From positions 1 to 19,096 of the forward strand of contig LGRX02015553.1 of the NCBI GenBank assembly GCA_001247695.2: a stretch of 19,096 bases of DNA. The letters run 5' to 3'. The translations under genes were made by a program, and so were the position numbers. Below, one piece after another: positions 9,208 to 16,914 of the stretch (its first letter is position 1; each line of letters opens with the position of its first letter). The notes below the pieces were generated by a model. It was not told the origin of the DNA. It saw nothing but the letters and a program-made list of their open reading frames with translations, and made no database searches. The stretch comes from Cymbomonas tetramitiformis. Taxonomy: Eukaryota > Chlorophyta > Pyramimonadophyceae > Pyramimonadales > Pyramimonadaceae.

Positions 9208-9441
9208 ATGCCATCCAAGCGGCAGTCTGTTTTCACATACATCGACCAGTTTGCCAAAAATCACGGGGAGTCTTACCCATGCAGCAGTACAGTTCTTCTT
9301 CCGCCGGGTATGACTATCCAAAAGTTGTGGGAGAACTACAATACACAATGCGTCGACGGCGAAGGCATGGAATGCTCACTCAGCCTTTTTGTCGTGTGTT
9401 CAGAGAGGAGCTTAGCTCTTGGGTCAAGTTCCGTCGGATGA
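9208..9441 (+). CDS. Small Cys-rich paralogue A, apparently frameshifted near its 3' end
   Basis: The ATG-started frame of 77 codons begins MPSKRQSVFTYIDQF and contains PPGMTIQKLWENYN and C-x-DGEGMEC. The gene at 9756 has the same start (MPSKR), PHGMTVRMLWRNYN and the EGxxC motif, so the two are paralogues. After EGMECSL the annotated frame reads LFVVCSERS, whereas another frame reads PFCRVFREELSSWVKFRR, which matches the other gene's FRCVFRNDLAFRFKFR. Adding one base at about 9379-9384 would restore alignment to a stop near 9446. This copy is therefore either broken or carries a one-base sequence error. No known family is recognised. Confidence 0.55.
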   Translation: MPSKRQSVFTYIDQFAKNHGESYPCSSTVLLPPGMTIQKLWENYNTQCVDGEGMECSLSLFVVCSERSLALGSSSVG

Positions 9442-9755
9442 ATTGATGCTATATAGCGACAGCATATAGCTTTGTCATTGAGCAAATTGACTTATCGTTG
9501 GAACACCGTTAAATATGATTGTATTCGAACATATTTTGAATGAAATTATTATCGACGTTTCACATTTCCAATGTTGTGACATGCTATGTTTGTGACATGC
9601 GGGCCTTCGATCCGACCCACCTGAAAGAGGTCATTTGATAGGCCAACTGAAATCACGACGGCCACACGACTGAGATATTTAAGCACCTACCTTGTCCTCA
9701 CAACTCACTTTTCAGCTTGGCACTTTTCTTTCTTCACCTGCCACCTCATCCAACC
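9442..9755 (+). promoter_or_regulatory. Intergenic region with the duplicated promoter of paralogue B
   Basis: The first half is AT-rich with no feature recognised. The second half holds CCTTCGATCCGA and TGATAGGC, both repeated upstream of paralogue A, then TATTTAA, then a pyrimidine-rich leader to the ATG. Confidence 0.45.
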
Positions 9756-10010
9756 ATGCCATCCAAGCGAGAATGTATTGTTGCCTATGTTCTTGGCATG
9801 TATGCAACATGCCCTACTGCCCCCAGAATGAGAATGAGGAATTTTGACTATCTTCCTCATGGTATGACTGTTCGAATGTTGTGGAGGAACTACAATGAAT
9901 GTTATATGTGCAGGAATGCGGAAGGCAACAAATGCACGTTGGGGTATTTTCGATGTGTGTTTCGAAACGACCTTGCCTTTCGGTTCAAGTTCCGACAGGT
10001 TCAGCCGTAA
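9756..10010 (+). CDS. Small Cys-rich paralogue B
   Basis: This frame of 84 codons starts with an ATG in the context CAACCATGCC and has TATTTAA at 9676-9682 about 75 bases upstream. Cysteines C49, C52, C60 and C67 lie in the spacing CxxC-x7-C-x6-C, which could bind one metal ion. It shares LPxGMTxxxLWxNYN and the Cys-rich C-terminus with the gene at 9208. The upstream regions also share CCTTCGATCCGA (9604-9615 and 9052-9063) and TGATAGGC (9636-9643 and 9084-9091), so promoter and gene were duplicated together. No signal peptide is evident and the function is unknown. Confidence 0.6.
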   Translation: MPSKRECIVAYVLGMYATCPTAPRMRMRNFDYLPHGMTVRMLWRNYNECYMCRNAEGNKCTLGYFRCVFRNDLAFRFKFRQVQP

Positions 10011-10295
10011 CGTTACCGTCAACGTTACCTGTCGCGGCAATTGAAACCACGGCGGCTACGAGTCAGAATGTTATCTTGATTCCACTTTGATTTCGAGTAA
10101 GACTTAGGATTGCAACCTCCCGAGGGTTAGATTTTCGACTACTTTTCGATAAGAATAGTATACTTAAACATATGTTAACAATGTGGTAGAAGTGTATAAT
10201 GTTCATTCGTCAATGGCTTGTGTTTCTTGCCGATATGCTGATGTGCCTGTGTATGGGGTTTTCTGCCTCGGTTGTGTTTTTGTCTTTGATTAAAA

Positions 10296-10521
10296 AATCG
10301 GCGACTAAGTGATCCCGCATGTGCGAGATATACGAATTTGATTGGACCAAAAGTACACTACTCTTGCACGACCCGCGGTCCACTCACGACCAGGTACAAA
10401 AGCTCTTGCCCGACCCTTGAAGATTCATTTCCCCTTGTTTCTTCTAACATACGCACCTTCAACCATACCTTCAAACATCTGCTGCTTACCTTGAAAGCAT
10501 CGCCATCTGCAGGTATTATAG
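10296..10521 (+). repeat. 226-bp upstream repeat, copy 1
   Basis: This copy aligns without gaps to 11254-11479 and, by eye, differs at only two positions. It contains GGTACAAAAGC, which may act as a TATA-like element, and a long CT-rich leader (CATTTCCCCTTGTTTCTTC), both typical of fungal core promoters. It ends in CTGCAGGTATTATAG, which includes an acceptor-like CTGCAG. The repeat ends 37 bases before the start at 10559. The stretch 10011-10295 before it holds the 3' region of paralogue B and no recognised gene. Confidence 0.9.
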
Positions 10522-10558
10522 TGTGGCGCTTGCGATTACATAACACGCTACCTCCAAT

Positions 10559-10936
10559 ATGAATGCACCTCATTTCCCTGCAGACTTACCTGTTCAGCTT
10601 GAACGACTGCACATAGAATCCGAAAAATGTCGTGTGTGCCAATCCTGGAATTTGTTTCTAATTCGCGAGGAACTGTTCGTCGATCCTGCGCTGCATCCTA
10701 GATATGACATGACTAGACATGACCCCGCTTACGCGAAGTGGAGGTTTATCCGCAAAACGCGGGAAACATGGTATTTTCAACTGTTGGATGAGCATGTATA
10801 CTCCGACGAGCAAGGCGTCGCTGACATGGGAACCCCAGTGACAATGCCGGTTCCCACGGACTATATTCCCGAGTTGATCGGCGCCGGTGCCTCTCCCGAG
10901 AATGATGATGATGGAAAGTGGTGCAACTGCCGTTAG
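10559..10936 (+). CDS. Small CxxC...CxC protein, cassette copy 1
   Basis: This is an unspliced ATG frame of 125 codons. It has C24-x2-C27 near the N-terminus and C122-x-C124 at the extreme C-terminus, which could form one zinc site. Between them are W-R-F-I-R-K, an aromatic F-x-L-L-D-E-H-V-Y-S-D segment, and TPVTMPVPTD. The gene at 11606 has the same layout: CPQC, W-R-Y...R-K, FFDLQEPELYPDQ, TPRTLVIPID and a C-terminal Cys cluster. The two proteins are clearly related but much diverged, although their upstream DNA is nearly identical. There is no signal peptide or membrane segment. The family is not recognised. Confidence 0.6.
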   Translation: MNAPHFPADLPVQLERLHIESEKCRVCQSWNLFLIREELFVDPALHPRYDMTRHDPAYAKWRFIRKTRETWYFQLLDEHVYSDEQGVADMGTPVTMPVPTDYIPELIGAGASPENDDDGKWCNCR

Positions 10937-11054
10937 GAAACAATCATATACGCTTGTGTACAGTCTTTATTTTATATTTGCAAGTTCACATTAGATACTT
11001 ACACTGATGTATTATTCTGCTAGCTACACCAACACTTACCCTTATTTATGTGCT

Positions 11055-11251
11055 CCTAGAAATCCTAGACAATTATTTGGTGTATATAGGTTAAATTTGT
11101 ATGATGATATAGATTTGTGTATCATATGCTAGTACCCATCTCAGTTGCAACTTGTTTTCTGGGAATTTAAGCATCCGAATATGCACATCCATAAACGTGT
11201 ACCGTGCATGCTGACCTAAATTGCACATGGATGTGCCCATATTTGAATACG
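11055..11251 (+). repeat. Downstream cassette repeat, copy 1
   Basis: This stretch after the 10559 gene aligns to 12184-12380 after the 11606 gene. Long identical blocks include TGATGATATAGATTTGTGTA and CATCTCAGTTGCAACTT. Divergence is greater than in the upstream repeat. The two tandem cassettes therefore span about 10296-11251 and 11254-12380. Confidence 0.85.
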
Positions 11252-11253
11252 GG

Positions 11254-11479
11254 AATCGGCGACTAAGTGATCCCGCATGTGCGAGATATACGAATTTGAT
11301 TGGACCAAAAGTACACTACTCTTGCACGACCCGCGGTCCACTCACGACCAGGTACAAAAGCTCTTGCCCGACCCTTGAAGATTCATTTCCCCTTGTTTCT
11401 TCTAACATACGCACCTTCAACCATACCTTCAAACATCTGCTACTTACCTTGAAAGCATTGCCATCTGCAGGTATTATAG
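11254..11479 (+). repeat. 226-bp upstream repeat, copy 2
   Basis: This is the partner of 10296-10521. The substitutions are CTGCTACTTA for CTGCTGCTTA and CATTGCC for CATCGCC. It lies 126 bases before the start at 11606. A second, shorter version of its end (ACCTTGCAAGCATTG...ACAGGTATAA) recurs at about 11550-11580, so the leader of this copy is longer. Confidence 0.9.
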
Positions 11480-11605
11480 CTCCACATTTATCCTCACAAT
11501 ATATATTTTCGACTTTTGCTATGGGCGACGCTCGCTTCAACTGCTAATCACCTTGCAAGCATTGTTATTTACAGGTATAAAATCCTGCAATATCGTGGCC
11601 ACGTT

Positions 11606-12010
11606 ATGCCTTCAATTCTACGATTCGGAGTTTATGGGACACGCGATCGTGATGAAGCCACTGCAGACGCTATCAATACACATGGAATGGTCCACATGCG
11701 ATGTCCTCAATGCAATGTAGACAGCTGGATGATATGTAAGTTCTTAAACATCCCCTACGAGGACAGACATGTCCGACAGGACTTAGGGATCGTTTGGTGG
11801 CGCTACACCTGGAGAATTCGGAAATACATGTTTTTTGACCTTCAAGAACCGGAACTTTATCCCGACCAGAGCCCAATAGTGAACGAATGGGTTACCCCAA
11901 GGACACTGGTCATTCCAATCGACGTCACTTGGGCGTTTATTATTCCGCGGCATCAACGAGAAGAGGAAATCGACCTATATTGCGTGCGATGCAATTGCCT
12001 TGACCAATAA
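11606..12010 (+). CDS. Small CxxC...CxxCxC protein, cassette copy 2
   Basis: This ATG frame of 134 codons has C33-x2-C36, C44 and, at the end, C126-x2-C129-x-C131, enough for one or two zinc sites. Shared landmarks with the gene at 10559 are the N-terminal CxxC, a W-R-Y/F...R-K stretch, F-D/Q-L-x-E-x-x-x-Y-x-D, TPxTxxxPxD and the terminal Cys cluster. It has a longer aromatic-rich middle. AATAAA (12006-12011) overlaps the stop codon. The frame is open upstream of this ATG, but that part falls in the repeated leader, so the first ATG after it was chosen. Function is unknown; small zinc-binding or secreted-effector-like roles are possible but unsupported. Confidence 0.6.
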   Translation: MPSILRFGVYGTRDRDEATADAINTHGMVHMRCPQCNVDSWMICKFLNIPYEDRHVRQDLGIVWWRYTWRIRKYMFFDLQEPELYPDQSPIVNEWVTPRTLVIPIDVTWAFIIPRHQREEEIDLYCVRCNCLDQ

Positions 12011-12183
12011 AGCTCTGCCATTTATGTTCTCCGATAGAGCGTCAACATTGCCGTCAACGTTACCTCGCTATCGAGGGAATTAAAACCTACAAGTACCGCA
12101 AATAATTGTGGATTGAAGATATAGATTCCAATGTATCAGCAATATAGTAGCCTTAGCACGGTGAAATGATCGAAATCTCTTGC

Positions 12184-12380
12184 CTAGAAGACATCATAGA
12201 CAAATATTTGGTGTATTTTGAATAAATTTGTATGATGATATAGATTTGTGTATCATATGCTAGTACCCATCTCAGTTGCAACTTATTTTACGGGAATTGA
12301 AGCACCTATATACGCACATTCATAATCGTGTACCGTGCACGTTGGTCTAAATTGCACATGGATGTACCCATATTTGCATA
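12184..12380 (+). repeat. Downstream cassette repeat, copy 2
   Basis: Partner of 11055-11251. It ends in TTGCACATGGATGTACCCATATTTG, against GATGTGCCC in copy 1. Confidence 0.85.
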
Positions 12381-12509
12381 CTTGTACATGATATGCACGC
12401 ATATGAACAAAAATGCAACAAAAAAATCTACCGGGACTCGCCGAGTACGAAAGCATCATGCACAAATAAATAATTCGAGTAATATTTTGTAATAAAAATT
12501 GCGGGACGA

Positions 12510-12542
12510 CTTACGTGTCGCTTACGTGTCGCTTACGTGGCA
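12510..12542. repeat. Short tandem repeat CTTACGTGTCG
   Basis: Two exact 11-bp copies and one variant (CTTACGTGGCA) occur in a row. Each contains ACGTG, an E-box/G-box-like core. The rest of 12381-12624 is AT-rich with no recognised gene. Confidence 0.8.
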
Positions 12543-12624
12543 CTTTTCAGATGGCGTGGCAATAACTTTTAGACGACGAAAATTGTGTCAAAATGAAGGT
12601 TTTTAGACGACGATCGAGATTCAT

Positions 12625-13551
12625 TTATTCCCAATAGTCTGTTTGTGGCTCCGGGTCCACCTGCAGAGCACGCGCGGCAGGAGCGGCGGACGGAGGCCAC
12701 GCAGACAAAGGTGGCGGAATTGAGGGAGGGGGCGGAGCGTCAGGAGGGACACGGTCAAGGTTAAATGCCTTAGTGCACGAGTAAGGGCAAACGCCCGCAG
12801 TGCCCAAGTGTCCGTCAGTTACCGCCCAAAGGCGGAAGCAAGTGACGCAAGGGTTACCCTTGCCCTCCCACTGGACAGACTGGAGATAGCGGACGCCCTT
12901 AGCGGGCTTCCAATCGCCGACGGGTTTCTCCCTACGGCGTGAGCCGAAGGAATAAACGGAGCCGCCAGGAGACCCGCCACCACCGCCTCGGGCACCACCA
13001 CCAGCCGCTGAGCCACCACCACCGGGCACCGGCTCGGACAGGCGCGCCAGCGGGGATTCGTCGCGGAAAACCCTGCTGAGGCGAAGGGCGAGGGAGGCGT
13101 AGGTGAATGGGTGGCCCATGCCCAACTCACGGAGCACCACCAGATAGAGGGGCGTGACGTGGGGGGAGGCAGAGGCGGATGCACGAAGGACGGCATACAG
13201 GTCCTGGACGAGGTTGTTGTCGGCGTAGGACGGGTGGAGCGTGCGGTGATTGTCCGCGAGGACACGGAAAACCGCAAGCTGGGGGGCGGGCTCAACGGTC
13301 TCGTCGACAATCACAGCGCGAAGGCGAACCCAAAACCGATGAGGGTCGGGGTCCCCAATGCCCTCAACGTGAAAACGCAGCCGCTGCAGCGCGCAGCGGC
13401 CGTCATGGGGGTGCACCAGGGAAGACTCCTCGTAGAGGGTCAGGGCAGTACGTACCGCGAATAATAATAATAATAATAAAACATTTACGCTAGCAAAGGG
13501 GACAAAGTCCTGAGAGTGCGGTATCCCTGCAAAGCAGGCTAGTGAAAACAC
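12625..13551 (-). CDS. GC-rich open frame with Gly-rich linker and Cys cluster, 5' end unresolved
   Basis: An open frame of about 308 codons ends at TAA (12625-12627 on the plus strand). It has no ATG near its 5' end; the first Met is about half-way along. It is therefore a fragment or has an upstream exon. Residues 40-175 look globular and helical (LADNNLVQDLYAVLRA, VVLRELGMGHPFTYASLALR). A Gly-rich linker follows, then a motif with CVTCFRLW and CPYSC that could bind zinc, then a Pro-rich end. The (AAT)n run at 13460-13480 encodes LLLLLL here, and a GTAAAT...ACGAG segment around it could be a 60-nt in-frame intron. Base composition is far more GC-rich than its neighbours, suggesting a different origin. 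No family is recognised. Confidence 0.5.
   Translation of the reverse strand: MFSLACFAGIPHSQDFVPFASVNVLLLLLLFAVRTALTLYEESSLVHPHDGRCALQRLRFHVEGIGDPDPHRFWVRLRAVIVDETVEPAPQLAVFRVLADNHRTLHPSYADNNLVQDLYAVLRASASASPHVTPLYLVVLRELGMGHPFTYASLALRLSRVFRDESPLARLSEPVPGGGGSAAGGGARGGGGGSPGGSVYSFGSRRREKPVGDWKPAKGVRYLQSVQWEGKGNPCVTCFRLWAVTDGHLGTAGVCPYSCTKAFNLDRVPPDAPPPPSIPPPLSAWPPSAAPAARALQVDPEPQTDYWE
13460..13480. repeat. (AAT)n microsatellite
   Basis: About seven AAT units sit inside the 5' part of the minus-strand GC-rich frame. The sequence 13552-13787 beyond it shows no recognised gene. Confidence 0.9.
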
Positions 13552-13787
13552 CAGGGGCTACTCCCTCTGCTATAGCGCGCCCACAAAGGGGCTCAGCCCA
13601 CTTTTCAGCAGGGTGACATCTAGAGAAAAAGCTAAGTGCTAGGCAAAAAAAACTCTAGAAGATGGAGAAGCAGCCATGGCCGGGTGAGTGGAGGGGTGGT
13701 CGAAGAACCGTTGGGAGGACGACGTAAATGAGCTCGTTCAGGGTCAGGTGGTAGACGTCGTACTCGTTCCCTACAAAATAAGGATTA

Positions 13788-14725
13788 TTCCAAGGGCTTG
13801 GACCGTCGGCTTGGAACCCCATAGGACCCGGTAGGACAGGTATGTGTTTGAGAGGCGTTGGCGTTAACACTGGGAATTCCAAGGGCTTGGACAACAAATG
13901 TCCAGGTCCAAGCCCCGTCCAAGCCGCGGTCCAAGGGCTTGGACCTGGACATTTGCTATCCAAGCCCTTGGAAACCCCTTGGAATTTACATAAAATTCCA
14001 ATCGGTTTCCAAGCCGTTGGACCGTCGGTTTGGAATACCGTAGGACCCATTTGGACCGTCGGCTTGGAACCCCGTTGGACCCGCTTGGACCATCGGCTTG
14101 GATTCCCATAGGATTTTTTTAGATTGGCGATTCCAAGGGGGTTCCAAATGCTTGGACGGGGCTCGGACCTTGTTAAACGGGCATTCCAATGGGGTTCCAA
14201 AGGCTTGGACGGGGCTTAGACTCTGCCAAACGGTGATTCCGAGGAGGGTCCAAGGGCTTGGACGCTGCAAAAAAACAGGTTCCAAAGGGGTTCCAAAGAC
14301 TTGGACGGGTCTTTGACTCCGTCAAAAGAAGTTTCCGAGGGGGTTCCAAGGGCTTGGATAGGGCTTGGACTCAGTTAAACAGAGATTCCAACGTGATTCC
14401 AAGGGCTTGGAAGCTGTTAAATTAAGGTTCCAAGCGAGTTCAGAGGGCTTGGACGGGGCTTAGAATCTGTTAAACGAGAATTGCATGGCCAGGTTCCATT
14501 GTTCCAAAGCTTTGGAACAATGTTTCCAAAAGCTTGGACGGACATGTTCCAATGGCTTGGAACCATGGTTCCAAATACATTTAATTTGCTTCATACATTT
14601 CATTAATTTCAAACGCTTGGAACCGCATTTCCAACGATTTGGAACAACGTTTCCAAAAGGCTTAAACATATATGGCTCCAAAGGCTTAAACGGACATGGT
14701 TCCAAAGACTTGGAACCATGGCTCC
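13788..14725. repeat. Array of TTCCAAG/CTTGGAA palindromic motifs
   Basis: Dozens of half-sites TTCCAAG, CTTGGAC and TTGGAACC in both orientations fill this stretch, often paired as TTCCAAGGGCTTGGAC. From about 14110 to 14480 they form degenerate tandem units of roughly 50-56 bp, ending in variants of CTGTTAAACGG. From 14497 to 14725 they form longer palindromes: a perfect 26-bp one at 14497-14522 centred on AAGCTT, TTGGAACCATGGTTCCAA at 14557-14574, and a one-mismatch copy at 14708-14725. Dense short palindromic repeats are typical of CACTA-element subterminal regions, where they bind an accessory protein. Confidence 0.9.
13877..13973. repeat. Inverted repeat with 39-bp arms
   Basis: Left arm 13877-13915 and right arm 13935-13973 are complementary at 37 of 39 positions, separated by a 19-base spacer. 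The arms start and end in TTCCAAGGGCTTGGA and contain ATGTCCAGGTCC. Confidence 0.9.
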
Positions 14726-15402
14726 AAATACATTTACAATGAGAATATGCAGGTATGCAGGGTTAAGGGGTACTGCGCAGTTCCAAAATACACTTGCAAT
14801 TGTTGCTACATTGTTTTCATGTTTCTTTGCACACATACATTATGATGTCGTGTGCATGCTGTACACAGAAAGTTTAAAGGTTGCGATGCTAAGTTGCAAA
14901 TACGTCATCATCATTGGATAAATAACATTACTTGACAGAGTTACACGTGCGTGGGATCTAGGTTCAGGCTAATCAATGCTATCACAAGTCAGGGATTCTA
15001 CCGAAAGCTGCAAGCTTTCGAAACTACTCTTAAAACTACTCTAATTAGTTTGAAACTTTTAAATTGAAATCTGTTCCGCTAATTGCAAGCACTGACGCAC
15101 TTGAAACACGACCTGCGAACATGCCGTAAAACAGAACAAAATCAGCGTTCATCAGACGCCGAACCGCAAGTAAAATAATAAACTTCAGTCAACGAAACGC
15201 AAATCAGATCCAACGTTTAAACAGTCTTACCTGCGATAGAGCAATTCTCGACCCGGGCGGTACCAATCCCTGAAAAAGTAAAACACAAAGCTCAGTTCTA
15301 CACGCATATGTGGAAAACATACCGGCGTGTTATGGCCGATTCTCGAGCATCGGTACTATTTTGGGCTGACGCTATTTTTAAAAGTGCAGGTTTGTGGGAT
15401 TA
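14726..15402. other. Region without a firm gene
   Basis: This AT-rich stretch separates the palindrome array from the ORF at 15403. The only structured signal is a set of splice-like sites on the minus strand between 15079 and 15375, listed separately. Confidence 0.5.
15079..15375 (-). CDS. Possible 3' end of a spliced minus-strand gene
   Basis: On the minus strand an exon ending at 15323 is followed by a 53-nt intron (15270-15322, GTATGT...CTTTTTCAG), a 39-nt exon (15231-15269), an intron (15113-15230, GTAAGA...TTCGCAG) and a short last exon to TAG at 15079-15081. The phases agree and give an end reading ITRRDWYRPGRELLYRR and then SCFKCVSACN. The upstream part is open only to about 15375-15390 and no start was found. 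It could instead be a spliced non-coding RNA, or chance. Confidence 0.3.
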
Positions 15403-15717
15403 ATGATACGGTGTTGCTACTACGATGATGCTGAACTGTTTTCAAACAAAATGCTGAAAACAACTCTGCGCGCGCAACATGCAAGGCTGCTAGATAACGG
15501 CAGGTACGTTCAAGAACTGTCGTTGCGGCATTCTCAGTGTCACAGCGAATTGAGCCCGTACCGTTTGAATAACTCCGCCGCAGAGATCTTTCAGACTTCC
15601 TGGAATCGCGTTTACGTCCCGGACCCGAGCGTCACCGGAGAATTTCCTGCAGATCTCCACAAAGTAATCTTGCGAAAAATGAGAAGAAAGAAGACACGGC
15701 TAAGCTCATATAGATAA
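15403..15717 (+). CDS. Hypothetical protein of 104 codons
   Basis: This ATG-started frame ends at TAG near 15715. The product is mixed and mildly basic, with a C-terminal LHKVILRKMRRKKTRLSSYR that could bind nucleic acid or target the nucleus. An AAAAGTGCAG acceptor-like sequence precedes it, so it may be an internal exon. No family is recognised. It partly overlaps the region of the minus-strand candidate's unmapped upstream exons, so at most one of them is likely real. Confidence 0.3.
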   Translation: MIRCCYYDDAELFSNKMLKTTLRAQHARLLDNGRYVQELSLRHSQCHSELSPYRLNNSAAEIFQTSWNRVYVPDPSVTGEFPADLHKVILRKMRRKKTRLSSYR

Positions 15718-15878
15718 TTACAGTACAAACCTGGACATACAATACTGCAAGTCTTCGACGGCGTTGAGGTGAAATATGAAGTTCCGTATTGTAAAGTGTC
15801 GGGTCTTCACTGTGTCCACAGTCCACAGTCACAGAGTACCGTTCGTCTAGCCATTTGAAAATCCATCGTCTTCAAAGG

Positions 15879-15967
15879 TCGCGATACTCGCGATTACTCG
15901 CGATTACTCGCGATTACTCGATTACTCGCGATTACTCGCGATTACTACTACTCGCGATTACTCGCGC
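15879..15967. repeat. Decamer tandem array CGCGATTACT
   Basis: About eight copies of CGCGATTACT lie head to tail, some shortened to ATTACT or with an extra ACTACT. Copies are contiguous with no spacers. Confidence 0.9.
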
Positions 15968-16320
15968 GAAAGACTGAGCAGTCGATCCAACCATTCGTGC
16001 ACGACGAATCCAATTTAATCTTCGATCTGAGCAGTCCATCGCTATACTGTATATTTCTGTTTTCTGGACTGTTGCTTTTTTATTTTTGGAGCAAGTCCTT
16101 CTACAGAATTCGTCGCAGCTCTATTTTTAGAAATTTCCCGTAAGATGTGCATAATTGACGGTAGAAAACAATTTTTCTGCATTTTTCACGTCGCTGCATA
16201 TCAAAAACATCGGGGCCAAACATATGTCCACTTTTCAAAAAAACAGAAAATTTTTCGAAATTTTGTTTTTTGGGCTTTTTACACAAAAAACAGCCAAGTG
16301 TTAAGCTTTGAAATAAGAGG
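15968..16320. other. AT-rich region, no gene seen
   Basis: T-rich sequence with short poly(A)/poly(T) runs. Small frames on both strands look like chance. Confidence 0.5.
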
Positions 16321-16434
16321 CTTCACTTTGGAATTCCAGGGGCATGGAATTTCTCAAGTGGGAGCAAATGTCCAGTTCCAATGGACTTCCAAGCCCTTGG
16401 ATAAACCCCCAGAAGTGGACCTAGTCGATTTTTA
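16321..16434 (+). repeat. 114-bp direct repeat, copy 1
   Basis: Aligns without gaps to 16547-16660 with about four mismatches. It starts CTTCACTTTGGAATTCCAG and ends CCTAGTCGATTTTTA. It carries TTCCAATGGACTTCCAAGCC, a member of the palindrome motif family. Confidence 0.9.
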
Positions 16435-16546
16435 CCAAAAAAGTTCCATGCCATTGGTTTGAGTGGGCCAAGCCGTTGGAATATTGGTCCTTAGGTGATT
16501 TTTGCAATCCTCAAAACGTTCTAAATAACTTTGTGCGATTCCAATG

Positions 16547-16660
16547 CTTCACTTTGGAATTCCAGAGGCATGGAATTTCTCAAGTGGGAGCAAATGTCCA
16601 GTTCCAATGGATTTCCAAGCCCTTGGATTAATCCCCAGAAGTGGACCTAGTCGATTTTTA
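16547..16660 (+). repeat. 114-bp direct repeat, copy 2
   Basis: Partner of 16321-16434, separated from it by 112 bases that hold a further CCAAGCCGTTGGAA motif. Confidence 0.9.
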
Positions 16661-16703
16661 AGATGGCTTTTCCAAACCGATGGACACCGTAATCCCTGGC
16701 CTG

Positions 16704-16717
16704 TCCGGGCGCCCGGA
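16704..16717. repeat. TCCGGGCGCCCGGA palindrome, copy 1
   Basis: Perfect 14-bp palindrome, 198 bases before the transposase start. The same 14-mer recurs at 16835-16848 and 18252-18265, and partial forms (CCGCCCGGAA, CCGGACCATGGGTCCGG) lie nearby. Confidence 0.9.
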
Positions 16718-16834
16718 TTGTGCCTAAAAACGTAGAAACCCTGATGTAAAGGTGACAAACCGGGCTTTTGCCGAATGTTGAAGGTATTTAATTCCGACCG
16801 CCCGGAACTACGTTCCCACGCGCCGGACCATGGG

Positions 16835-16848
16835 TCCGGGCGCCCGGA
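16835..16848. repeat. TCCGGGCGCCCGGA palindrome, copy 2
   Basis: Identical to 16704-16717. It overlaps CCGGACCATGGGTCCGG (16823-16839), an inverted repeat with 7-bp arms. Confidence 0.9.
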
Positions 16849-16914
16849 ATGCATCTGAAAACCATACAAGTCCGGTCAGACAACTCACACTTCTTACATG
16901 GATTCGCAGGAATA

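Noticed and set aside
10350..11320. CACTACTCTTGC in both 226-bp repeats as a CACTA-type terminus
   Set aside because: It is inside the repeat, with no inverted partner or target duplication.
13655..14200. 181-codon open frame on the minus strand over the palindrome array
   Set aside because: It follows the repeat units, with recurring SKPLE/PSPW peptides, and the opposite strand is also open. It is best explained as a by-product of the repeats.
14718..14921. 67-codon frame after the palindrome array
   Set aside because: Short, no supporting features, and starts in the repeat.
15879..15967. CRISPR-like array
   Set aside because: Units are 10 bp, contiguous and without spacers, and the genome is eukaryotic.
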